64,000 nt of DNA from an uncultured Myxococcales bacterium. Lineage in GTDB: Bacteria > Myxococcota_A > Polyangia > Polyangiales > Polyangiaceae. Location of the stretch: contig CALFEQ010000085.1 in NCBI GenBank assembly GCA_937949945.1, positions 124,001-188,000 on the forward strand. The letters run 5' to 3'. The first letter of the stretch is position 1. Each line of letters opens with the position of its first letter. The position numbers were made by a program, and so were the translations under genes. The notes below the pieces were generated by a model. That model worked only from the letters and a program-made list of their open reading frames with translations, had not been told where the DNA came from and ran no database searches. Positions 17,206 through 28,300 of the stretch are shown here, one piece after another.

Positions 17206-17586
17206 ATGAAGGCCGTCAACTCCCTCTCCGCCCCCACCGCCATCGGTCCTTACTCGCAGGCGATCGACACGGGCGACTTCGTGTTCTGCAGTGGTCAGGT
17301 GCCGATCGACCCGAAGACCGGCGAGCTCGTCGCAGGCGACATCACGGTGCAGACGGATCGCGTGCTCGACAACCTCGCAGCGGTGCTCGAGGCGGCCGGC
17401 TGCTCCTTCGGCGACGTGGTCAAGACGACGATCTACCTCGTCGACCTCGCCGACTTCGAGGCGGTGAACGCGACCTACGCGAAGCGCTTCAAGGCGGCGC
17501 CGCCCGCGCGCGTGACCGTGCAGGTCGCCGCGCTCCCGAAGAACGCGCGCGTCGAGATCGACGCGATCGCGAAGAAGCGCGCCTGA
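17206..17586 (+). CDS. ridA: RidA family reactive intermediate/imine deaminase
   Basis: A 126-residue trimeric enzyme of the YjgF/YER057c/UK114 family. It hydrolyses enamine/imine intermediates released by PLP enzymes. The sequence has the family opening APTAIGPYSQAIDTGDFVFCSGQ, the KTTIYLVDLADF segment and the catalytic Arg in PPARVTVQVAALPKNARVEID. The start lies 11 bp after the amidohydrolase stop, so the two are likely in one transcript. The gene converges with a lipoprotein gene across about 85 bp. Confidence 0.95.
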   Translation: MKAVNSLSAPTAIGPYSQAIDTGDFVFCSGQVPIDPKTGELVAGDITVQTDRVLDNLAAVLEAAGCSFGDVVKTTIYLVDLADFEAVNATYAKRFKAAPPARVTVQVAALPKNARVEIDAIAKKRA

Positions 17587-17670
17587 CGGCCCCAGCGGCG
17601 TGGCGAGACCGCCGGCGCGCTCGGGCGCCGCGAGCGGCGAGCCGACGGCCGTGCGCCGCCGGCTCGTCGT

Positions 17671-18489
17671 TCACTGGAGCGTGATCGTGCCGGTGGAGCC
17701 GGCGAACTCCTTCGACGTGAGCTTCAGCGAGGCGAGCCCCGTCCCCGGCTCCCCGCGACCACCCGCGCCTGCACCCAGCTTCACGTCGGTGAACGGGTTG
17801 ACGATCTTGTCCGCGTCGGCCTGGAGGATGACCTCGTCGGCCGCCCAGTTCGGCGGCAACGTCACCGTGATGTCGTCCGCCTTCTCGGCGACGAGCGAGA
17901 CGTTCGCGCCCTGCGTGATCGGGATCTTCGCCACGATGTCGCCGCCGTTGTTGGCGCCGACGTTCTTGATCGTCGCCTCCGCGATCTCGAGCGTCATCGT
18001 CCCGTTGCCGCCGAGGACCGTGAGCTCGAGCGGCTTGTCCGCATCGCCCGCGGGGATCGTGAGGTTCACGAGCTCGCAGCCCGACTCGCCGCCGTTCGAG
18101 CTGCCGTGCGTGCCGCCGTGCCCGCAGAAGACGACGATCTCCGAGTCGCTGTGCGTGATGGTGAAGGTGTTCTTCGCCTCGATGATCGACTGATCCGCGC
18201 TCGCCTTGTCGTCCTCGAACGCCATCGCGAGGAAGCGTGCGTTCGCCTTCACCCTCGTCTCGCCCGGCACGGCCGTCACGTGGATACCGCCGTTCACCGC
18301 GACGCCGACCCCTTCGATCTGGATCTTGATCGGCTGCCCCGTCCAATCCTCGGTGTCCTCCTTGGGGACGTTCTGCTCGACGAAGCGGGTCTTGGTCTTG
18401 ACGTCGACGGAAGCCTCAACCTGACACCCGGCTGCCGAAGCGGCGATGGCAGCGATGACGGTAGCGAAGGCGATGCGCGAGACGCTCAT
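17671..18489 (-). CDS. Putative lipoprotein of unknown function, beta-rich
   Basis: A 272-residue exported protein. The signal MSVSRIAFATVIAAIAASAAGC ends at Cys22 in a relaxed lipobox. The mature part is rich in short Thr/Val/Ile strands (KIQIEGVGVAVNGGIHVTAV, LELTVLGGNGTMTLEIAEA, ISLVAEKADDITVTLPPN-like stretches). This suggests a right-handed repetitive beta fold similar to DUF4097/adhesin-type domains; the assignment is an inference. A good ribosome binding site (GGGAGGAGAATCGAG) precedes the ATG. It lies about 100 bp downstream of the DUF374 gene on the same strand. I do not recognise a specific function. Confidence 0.75.
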   Translation of the reverse strand: MSVSRIAFATVIAAIAASAAGCQVEASVDVKTKTRFVEQNVPKEDTEDWTGQPIKIQIEGVGVAVNGGIHVTAVPGETRVKANARFLAMAFEDDKASADQSIIEAKNTFTITHSDSEIVVFCGHGGTHGSSNGGESGCELVNLTIPAGDADKPLELTVLGGNGTMTLEIAEATIKNVGANNGGDIVAKIPITQGANVSLVAEKADDITVTLPPNWAADEVILQADADKIVNPFTDVKLGAGAGGRGEPGTGLASLKLTSKEFAGSTGTITLQ

Positions 18490-18586
18490 TCTCGATTCTC
18501 CTCCCGCCCGAGCGGCGGGCAAAGCAAGGGCGGACCCGAGGTTCCCCCGGCCCCAGATGGTTGGACCGAACGACTTGCCTCCACAT

Positions 18587-19330
18587 TCAAAGTTCGTGGG
18601 AGCGGGTCTTCGGATCGCCGATCTTCGTGCTGGGGAGTGGAAGTGGGACTGCCCAGCGAGAACGTACCATGATCGGCTTCCGCACGGACAAGATCGCCTC
18701 GGCGGCCTCGTTCGCGGACGCGATGGCCTCGGCCAGGCGCTCCTGCGAAACCGAGCGGCTCTTGCCGTCGACCTCGAGCGGCGGCCCGAGCACGACCGCC
18801 ACCCGAGAGAAGGGCCACGCGAGGGTGAAGCGATCCCACGCGCGGTGGAATACCTTTCCGCACGCCACCGCCGCGCCCATCGGAACGATGGCCGCCCCTC
18901 CCCGCTCCGCCGCCACGAAGACCCCCGGCTTGGGGACACCGTAGGGCCCGCGCGGCCCGTCGACGGCGAACGCCGCGTCGTGGTCGCCCCGCCGCAGGAG
19001 CCGGACGATGGCCGCGAGGCCACGCGCTCCGCCCCGCGAGCTCGAGCCCCGCACGACCGAGAAGCCGAGCACCGACAGGGCCCGCGCCTGCATCGTCCCG
19101 TCCGCCGAGAGGCTCACCATCACCGCCGTCCGGCGGCGACGGCGCCAGGCGAGCAGCGGCCACTGCGTGCCGTGGAAGAACGCGAGCACCCACGGGCGGC
19201 GCGCGACGTCGCCCGCGAGCGCCGGGTGCACCTCGACGGTCAGTCGCAGCGTCCGCAGCCAGACGCGCGCGACGACCCCGAGGAGCAGGCCGAGCAGGGC
19301 ACGCCACTTCGAGGTCGTCGCGTTCGACAT
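18587..19330 (-). CDS. DUF374 family lysophospholipid-type acyltransferase
   Basis: A 247-residue membrane-associated acyltransferase. The N-terminal helix (about 10-28) precedes FFHGTQWPLLAW, the HGxxxPL-type motif 1 of DUF374. The characteristic AVDGPRGPYGVPKPGVFVAA follows. Members of the group (LpxL/WaaM-like fold) transfer acyl chains to lipid A, lysophospholipid or related acceptors. It starts 25 bp after the 3,820-residue TPR gene on the same strand, so the pair is probably co-transcribed. The C-terminal tail (about 215-247) is basic and not conserved in the family as far as I know. Confidence 0.85.
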   Translation of the reverse strand: MSNATTSKWRALLGLLLGVVARVWLRTLRLTVEVHPALAGDVARRPWVLAFFHGTQWPLLAWRRRRRTAVMVSLSADGTMQARALSVLGFSVVRGSSSRGGARGLAAIVRLLRRGDHDAAFAVDGPRGPYGVPKPGVFVAAERGGAAIVPMGAAVACGKVFHRAWDRFTLAWPFSRVAVVLGPPLEVDGKSRSVSQERLAEAIASANEAAEAILSVRKPIMVRSRWAVPLPLPSTKIGDPKTRSHEL

Positions 19331-19355
19331 GACCGGTGCCGAGCGCGCGAGCGGC

Positions 19356-22300
19356 TCAGCCCTTCAGCTCCGCGAGCATCTGCTTCGCGCGCGTCAGGTT
19401 CGGGTCGTTCTCCACGGCGCGCTCGAGCATCTGCACGGCCTTCGCCTTGTCGCCCTGCTTCATGCTGATCTCGCCGAGGTAACAGAAGACCTCGCCCTTC
19501 GAGATGCCGCTCTGCGGGTCGAGCTTCTGGAGGAGCAGCGCGCGGAACGTCTTCTGCGCACGATCGAGGTCGTTCGTCTCGAGGGCGAGGACGCCCAGAT
19601 CACGCAGCACCTCGATCGAGCCCGGATCGATCTTGAACGCCATGTCGTACTGCGCGAGCGCGACGTCCTTCTCGCCGAGCGCCGCGAGCGCGCGTCCGAG
19701 GCGGTGGTGATAGAGCGACAGCTCCTTCGTCCGCTTGTTGCCGAACGACGCGATGATCTTCTCGAGCACCGTCGCCGCGTCGCGCTCTCGGTTCGACGCC
19801 GAGTAGGCATCGCAGAGCAGGAGCAAGAGCTCCCGATCGCCGGGCACGATCTCCGTGACCCGCTCGAGCACGGGGACCGCGTCGGCCGGCGAGCTCCGCT
19901 CCTTCAGGTGTATCTCCGCGGCGCGGCGGAGCAGCCGCACCTTCTTGGCGATCCCCGGCGGGAGCGGCGGCGCGTTCGGCGCTCCGGGCAGGATGCTCGG
20001 GGTCGTGCCCCCGGCCACCACCTCCCCGTTCGTGTCGACGACCTCCGCGTTCGACACGAGCAGATCGGCGAGCTCCGCCCACTTCTTCGTGCGCTCGTAC
20101 AGCTCGCCGAGGCGCTCGCGGACGTCCGCGTTCTTCGGATCCGCATCGAGAGCGCGCTTGAGCGCGTCCTCGACGCCCCGATCGTCTCCGAGCTCCTTGC
20201 GCACGTTGGCGAGGCGCAGCGCGAGGTCCACGGCCTGCTCGCCGCTCGCGGTCTCCAAGAGACGCGCGAGCGCCGTCTCCGCCTTGTCCCAGGTCTGCCG
20301 CGACTCCGCGAGGCGAGCGACCGCCTCGAGAGCGCCGCGGTGATTGGGGTCGCGCTCGAGGATCCCCTCGTAGGTCTCGAGCGCGCGCCGCTCGTCATTG
20401 AGCTTGCCCTCGAGGATCTCTCCGAGCTGCACCAAGCGCGTGAGCTCGAGGGCGGCGTCGCCGCGCGCACGCGCACGCTCGACGAGGCTCGTCCTCAGCT
20501 CGGCGAGCTCGGCGAACCGCCCTTCCTTCTCGAAGACCGACGCGAGGAGCGACGCGCCTTCGTCGTGGTCGGGATCCTCTTCGAGGATCGCCCGGAGCGT
20601 GTCGATCGCGTCGCGCGCGTTCTCGAACTTCTCGAGCTGCAGTCGCGCGAGGTCGACGCGCAGCTTCGCGCGTGCCTCGGGCGAGTCGGCGAAGTCGATG
20701 AGCGTCATCAGCAGGCGCGCGAGCTCGTTGTACTTCCCGAGCTCGCCGTAGAGCGCCACGAGGCGCTGCTGCGCGCGCGTGTCGCCGCGCTCCTGCTCGA
20801 GGATCTCCTCGTAGAGCGCGACGGCGCGATCGCGATCGCCGAGCCGCTCCGCCGCGATCTCGGCGGCGCGATGCCGAAGGGCGAGCGCCTGCTCGCCGTC
20901 CGCGGCGTCCTCCGCCCGTCGGAGGAGCAGCCGCACCACCTCGTCGAAGTCGCCCGCCGCCTCGCGGAGCCGCGTGAGCTCCTCGGCCGCCCAGGCGTCC
21001 GCCTCGTTCTCGGCGAGCAGCTCGCGCAGGACCTCCTCGGCGAGCGCCGCATCGCCCAGCGTACCCTCGGCGAGCTGCGCGGCCTCACGCGCGAGCGTCC
21101 GTTTCACGTCGGGCTCGCCCTCGAGCTTCGCCAAGCGGCGCAGCGTCGCGATGCGATCGCGCTCGCGGCCCGGACCGCGCCGCAGCTCCTCGAGCGCCCG
21201 GACGAGGTCGATGTTCTCGGGGTCCGTCTCGAGCGCCTTCGCGAACGCCTCCTCCGCGCCCCGCGGGTCGCTCACCTTGTCGCGCAGCCACCGGCCGAGG
21301 CGCGCCCACAGCTCGGAGCTGCCGCTCGCGCCGGGGTTGGCGCGCTCCTGCGCCTCGAGGGCGCGTGTCAGCGCATCGGCGGCCTCGCGCCAAGCGCCGT
21401 TCTTCTCGGCGAGGCGCTCGAGCTCGACGAGCGCGTCGACCTCCGTCGGATCGCCGATGACCGCGGCCTCGACCGCGCGCTGCGCCCCGACGCTGTCGTT
21501 CGCCTCGTTCTCCCGGATGCGCGCGAGGTCGAGGCGCGCGCGCGTGCGCGCTCGCAGGCCGTCTGCGCGATCCACGCGCCGCTCGTACAGGCGCGCGAGA
21601 TCCTCGCCACGGTTCGTCGTGCGGTAGACGCCCTCCAGCGTGTCGAACGCGTCCTCGAAGAGCGCGTCGTCCGAGAGGAGGCGCTCGACCGCCTCGCGTG
21701 CCTGCGCGTGATCCGGCACGCGCTCGAGCGCGAGGCGGAGCGTCGCGAGGCCCTGCGACTTGTCGCCGAGCGCGTCGATCTGGAGGCTCGCCAACCGGTG
21801 GTAGAGGTCGGCCTGCGCCGCCCCGTTCTCCTCGATGCCGATGCGCCGCTCGAGGACGTCGACGAGCGCGCGCGTGTCGCCGAGCCCGGCGTAGGCGCGC
21901 TCGAGCGCGACGAGCACCTCCTCGGTGTCGCCGCCTTGCTCCGCGGCGCGTGCGTAGGCCTCCGCGGCGCGCGGCAGATCGCCGAGGTGGGTCTCGGCGA
22001 CGCGCCCGAGCCGCATGAACAGCTCCGCGGTGATCTTCGCGTCGAAGATCGACGCCGAGCGCTCGCCGAGCGTCTCGGCGTAGCGTGACCAGCCCTCTTT
22101 GCCGACGAGGCCTGCGACGCGCTCGATCTCGGCGTGGAGGTCCGCGTCTTGCGGCTGCTCCGCCAGGGCCCGGAGCAGCGCGCCCTCCGCGCGCTCGAGA
22201 TCCCGGAGGGACTCCTCCGCGACCTTCGCGATCGTCCGCAGCGTCGCGGCGCGCTCGAGGGGCTCCGTCTCGGCGCGCAGGCGCATCTCGAGGGTGCCGA

Positions 22301-25300
22301 TGAGCTCCTCGTGCTCGCCCGCGGCGCGGAGGATCGGCTCGAGGATCTCGGCAGCCTCGCGACGCAGCTCGTCGCGCGCCTCGCCGATCTCCCGCACCGC
22401 GCGCGCGGCGTCGACGTCGTAGCCCGCGGAGAGCACCTCGCGGAAGGCCTCGAGCGCCTTTGCGTGATCGTCGAGCTCGCTCGCGAGGAGCTTGCCGATC
22501 CGCTTGGTCACCTGCGTCTTCGCGGCGGGATCCGTCGTGAGGTCGGCCTCGGCTCGCAGGTTGTCGAGCAGCTCCGGCCACATCTTCTCCGCCTCGTACA
22601 GGTCGGACAGCCGCCGGATCACCTCGAGGTCGTTCGGCTTCGTCGCGAGCGCCTGTCCGAGGAGGACGACGGCCTCGCGCCGGTCCTGCAGGCCGACCTC
22701 GTAACAGCTCGCCGCGTCGAGCAGGAGCCGGTGCTTCAGCTCGACGTCGTCCTCCCCGCACAGCTCCACGCGCCGGCGATAGAGGTCGACGAGGCGCGCA
22801 GCGTCCTTTCGTTCCTCGTACAGGGCGATGAGGTTGTCGAGCGTCCAGGCGCTCTCGGGCTCGAGCTCGAGGGCGCGCTCGTACGCGTCGATGGCTCCTT
22901 GTTGGTCCTCCAGCATGTCGCGCCGGGCCTCGCCGATCCGGCGCCAGAGGCTCGCGCGCTCCTCGTCGTCGTTCGTGAGCTCGGCGCGCTTCGCGAGGAC
23001 GCGCACGAGCGTGGACCAGTCGGACAACAGGGTCGCGAGCTGATCCATCTCGTCGAGCGGCCGCGGGTCGGACTCGTCGAGCGCGAAGAGCCGCTCCCAC
23101 GCGTCGAGCGCCTTGCGAGGGTCGTCACGACGCTTGTCGTGCAGCTTCGCGAGCGACTCGAGGAGCTCGCGCTTGCCGATGCCGTCGATCTTCTCGATGC
23201 CTCGCTCGTAGGCGTCGGCGAGGTCGTCCCACCGCGTGGTCGCGATCGCGAGCCGATCCAGCTCCTCGCGGACCTCGCCGTCGTCGGGATCGATGACGAA
23301 GGCCTCCTTGAGGCAATCGAAGGCGCGATTCTGATCGCTGCCCCGCTCCTCGAGGAGCCTGGCCATCTCGCGCAGGACGGCCACCTTCTCGGAGGGGCTC
23401 GCCGCGATCGCGTAGGAGTGCCGCGCGAGATCCACCAGCTTCTGCCAGTCGTCCGCCTGCTCGTAAATCGGCCGGAGCAGCTCGATGACGCGCGCCCGAT
23501 GCTCTTCGCGGCCGAGCATCGCCTCGAGCGCCCGGACGGCGCCCTGCCCCGACTCGCTCCCGAGCGGCGAGACGAGGTTGATGACCGACTCGAGCTCGTC
23601 GATCGCGGCGGGCGCGTCGGAGAGCTTCTCGTCGAGCACCGTGGCGAGCGCGAGCCGCCAGCGCGCCTCCTCCTCGGGCAGCGCGCTCTGCTCGGCGCGC
23701 CGCCGCTGCAGATCGGCGAGGTCGCGCCACTTCTCGCGACGCGTGTAGAGCCTACCGAGCGCGTCGAGCGCGGCGGCGTCGGTGTCGTCGATGTCGAGGA
23801 TGCTCCGGTAGGTGACGATCGCGGCGTCGTCGTCCCCTACCCCCTCCTCCTCGATCTTCGCGATCGTGTGGAGCGTCGCGACGCGCTCGGCCGGATCGAG
23901 GCGGTACTCGAGCGAGTCGCGGTAGAGCGCGACGCGCTCCGCCGGACGATCGGAGCTCGCGAGCAGCCGATCGATCGCCTGGAACGCGCGCTGCTCGTCC
24001 TCCGGCGCGAACTGGTAGGCGCGCCGGTAGAACTGCAGCGCCCGGTTGACGTTCCGCGCCTCGAACAGCTCGCCCGTCCGGTACGCGAGGCGCGCCGTCG
24101 CCGGCTCGTCGGTCGTGATCTTCTCGAGCGCAGCGGCGAAGATGTCGGCGAGGCGCTCCTCCGCCGAGGCCACGCGCGCGAGCCGTTCGAGCTCGGCCCA
24201 CGTCGACTCGTCGGTGATGTCCTCGTCGAGGAGCTTCGCCATGACGTCGAGGGCCGCGCGGTAGTTCTCCTCCTGCTCCTCGTGCAGCTTCGCGAGCCGC
24301 CGGAGCAGATCGCGCCGCTCCTCGGGATCCTCGCTGCCCTCGAGGCGCGCCTCGATCGCGCCCATCACCTTCCGCCAGTCGAGGCGCGCGAGGTAGACCG
24401 CCTCGAGCATCTCGGCCGCGCGCGCGACCTGCGAGCGATCGATCGTCGCGCGCTGCGCGACGATCTGCTCGAGCGCCTGGACGGTAGCGTCGTGCGTCGG
24501 ATCGACGCGGAGCGCCTCGGCGTACGACTCGAAGGCGCGCTCGGTCTCTCCGAGCTGCCGCTCGTAGACGTGGCCGAGAGAGAAATGGAGGGCCGCACGA
24601 CGCTCCGGTGTCGTCTCGTCCGCGCCGAGCTCCCGCTCGTGGAGCTCCACGAGGTCGCCCCACCGGCCGGACGCCGTGTAGAGCCGCTCGAGCGCCTCGA
24701 CCGCCGGCGCATCGAGCCCGAGCTCGAGGATCTGCTCGTAGACGGCGATGGCGCGATCGCGATCGGCGAGCGCCGTGTCACAGATCTTCGCCTGCTTGTA
24801 GAGGATGACGCGCTTCGCGTCGTCGCTCGGCGCGATCTCCGCGCGCCGCCGGAGCACCTCGATGAGCTGCTCGTGCTCGGCGGCCTCCTCGTGCAGCGCC
24901 TCGAGCGCCTCGAGCGCGCGCGTCTCCTCGGGACGCAGCTCGAGCGCCCTTCGATAGCACTCCTTCGCGAGGGCAGCGTCTTCGAGCTTGGTGCGACCGA
25001 GCTCGGCGACGCGGAGCAGGACGCTCACCTGCTTGTCCTCGTCGAGGATGTCGGGGAGCGCGGCGCGGTAGAGATCGACGAGCCCCGCCCAGTTCTGCGT
25101 CCGCTCTGTCAGGCGCTCGGCGCGCTCGATCCACTCGTCGAGCGCCGGCTCGGCGGCCGCCTCGCGGAGGCCGCGCGCCGCGTACGCGAACGCCTTGCCG
25201 AAGTCGCCGGAGCCGCCCGCCAGCTTCTCGGCGACGCTCGCCGCCCGCCCGAGCAGCTCGAGGCGCGCGTCGAGCCCCGACTCCTGATCGATCTGGATGT

Positions 25301-28300
25301 CGAGGACGCGCAGCAGCTTGTCGTCCGCTCCGTCGGCCTCGTAGAGCGGCCGCAGGATCTCGGCGGCCTCGACGCGCGCACCTTCGTTTCCGAGGAGCTC
25401 CTCGAGCGCCTCGCGAGCGGAGCTCGTCGACGGGTCGATCGTCAGCGCCTGGCGGTACGCCTCGATCGCCTCCGGGATCTCCTGGAGCCGGATGCGCCGG
25501 ACGTCACCGAGGCGCGTGAGCAGCTCGATGCGGTCGCTCGTCTCCGTCGCGAGGCCGAGGTCCGCTTCGAGCGTCTCCGCCAGGTCGTGCCAGCGCTCGC
25601 CGCGCTCGTACAGGCCTGCGAGCGCGCCGAGCACCTTCCGATCGGCGCCGAAGTCGTCGAGCACGGCGCGGTACGCCAGGATCGCCTCGTCGACGTCGCC
25701 GAGCGACTCCAGCGTCTGCGCCGCACGCCACATGAAGACCTTGCGCTGGTCGGCGTCCTCGGCGTTTCGCTCGCGGATCCTCAGGATCTCGACGAGCTGG
25801 CGGCGATCGCCGATGCGCTCGTAGAGGCGGTCGAGCGCGGCGAGCGCCTCCGCGTCGGCGGGGTCGTCCTCGAGCCGCTCCTTCCAAGCGGTGATCGCGG
25901 CGGCGTCGTCGCGGAGCGCCTCCTCGGCGAGCGCACCGAGACGGCCGAGGAGCGCACGCCGGGCGTCCGCCTCGTCCTCGAGCTTCACCTGCACGCGCAG
26001 GATGCGCGAGAGATCGTGGTTCCTTCCGCTGCTCGCGTAGATGCGCTCGAGCGCGCGGGCGGCGGGAAGCGCGATCGTCGGGTCGTCGGGCGCGAGGTCG
26101 AGCACCTGCTGGTGGACGGCCTCCGCCTTCTCGACGTCGTTCGCCTCCTCGTAGATGCGCGCCACGTCGCCGAGGATCTCGGCGCGCGGCTGCGGGACCT
26201 CGGCGTTCTTCGCGGCCGTGACGAGCACCTCGGCCGCCTCCGCCTGCTTCCCGAGACGAGCGGCGATCTCGAGGTAACGCTGGCGAGCCTCGACGTCGCC
26301 GGGCGCGAGGGGCAGAAGGCGCGCGTACGTGTCGAACGAGCCCGCGTCGTCGATCAGGCGCTGATCGCGGAGCTCGGCGATGCGGCGCAACAGATCGCGC
26401 CGCTCGACGTCGTCGGCGACGAACTCGAGGCGAACCTCGAGCACGCGGACGAGATCGCGGATCTCGTCGCGGTCCGCGTAGACGCCCTCGAGGATGATCG
26501 CCGCCCGCTGCCGGAGGTCCGGATGCGACAGGCACCGCTCCACGAGCTCGCGCGCCTCGCGGTTCGCGGGCTCGGCGAGCACGACCTCCTCGAGATAGTC
26601 GAGGGCGCTCTTCGGATCGCCGAGACGCACGAAGAGCAGCGTCCCGAGCCGCAGCTTGAGCTGGAGGTTGGAGCCGGCTCCGAGCTCGATGCGACGCCGC
26701 AACAGGTCGGCCAGGCTCTGCCACCGCTCGTGCGACGCATAGAGCTTGTCGAGCGCGAAGATCGCCTGCTCGTGGCCCGGCTCGAGCTCGAGGATCCGCT
26801 CGTAGTACTGGATCGCCTTCGGCGCGTCGTTCGTGATCTCCTCGGCGATGATCGCGACCTCGGCGAGTAGATCGGCGCGCCGCGCGGGGTCGTCGATCGC
26901 CGCGAGCATGCGCTCGTAGAGCGCCTCGAGGTCCGACCACCGCTCGCGCGTCGTCAGGATCTGCTTGAGGCGGAGGAACGCGCGCTCGTTGCTCGGATCG
27001 CGCGCGAGGATGCGTTCGAGGTACGGCGTCGCGCGATCGATGTCGCCGAGGTTCTCGTCGTAGAGCGTCGCGGCGCGCTCGGCGAGGTCCATCTCCACGT
27101 GCGGAGGCAGGCCCGTCTCGCCGGTCTCCGGCACGGCGCGCGCGATCGTCTCGACGAACTGCTGCGTCCTGCCCGACTTGTTCGCGAGGACCGCGAGGCG
27201 GTCCCACAGGTCGAGCTCCGTCGGGTTGTCGAGCGCGGCGCGCGCGAGGACGTCGAACGCCGCGGCGCGGTCGCCGAGGTTCTGCTTCACGGCGGCGAGG
27301 CGCAGGTGGAGCGCCAGCCGATCCTGCTTCGACGGCGCCGTCGCGATGAGCACCGCGAGCACCTCCCCCTGCTTCTCGTACTGCCCCGCGGCCGCGTACG
27401 CCTGCTCGAGGACGATCGCCGCGTCCTTGCGCGTCTCGGACAACGGCATCAGCTCCTCGAGGAGCGCGATGACTTGCGGGTCCTGCGGCGCGATCTCGAG
27501 CGCGCGCTTCGCGGCCTCGAGCGCCTCGCGCGGGTTCTTCAGCGGACCGAGGTAGAGGCGCGCGAGCTCGAGCTCGCGCGCGACGCGGCCGGCGCCCTGC
27601 TCGAGATCGCGCTCGCGGACGATGTACTCCGCCGCGGCAGCGGCATCGCCCGCCGCGAGGAGCAGCCGGCTCAGCGCGCGGAGCGAGCTCACGTGCTCGG
27701 GATCGATCCCGAGCAGCTCCTTGTACAGCTCGATGGCCTTCGCGCTGTCGCCGAAGGCCTCTTCCTCGAGCATCGCCCACTCGGCGAGCAGCGGCACCGC
27801 TGCGCGGCCCTCCGCGCGGTTCGCGCGGAGGCGGAAGAGCCAGCGGAGATCCTCGCGCCTGTCCGGCGCGGCGCGGAGCAGCCGATCGAGACCGCCGATC
27901 GCGACCTCGTCGTCCGGGTTCGCCTCGATGAGCTCCTTGTACGCCGCGACGGCGTCGTCGGGCCGGCCCGCGTGGAGCGCGGAGACCTCCGCGAGCTTCA
28001 TCCGGAGCTCGCGCCGCTCGTCGGCGGACGCCTGTGCACCCGAGGACTCGATCGCCGAGAGACGCGCCTGGATCGCCTCGACGAGGCCGGCCCAGTCGCC
28101 CGACGCGCGCGCCCAGCCCTCGAGCGCCTCGAGCGCGCCGGGCTCCGTCGGAGCCAGCTCGTACGCCTTCCTCGCGTACCGGAAGGCCGCGGGCTTGTCG
28201 GCGAGCTTGTCGCCGGTGATCTCGGCGAGCTTCATGTAGAGCCCGCGCCGCTCGACGTCGTCGCTCGCGTGGCCGAGGAGGATCTCGTAGAGCGCCGGCA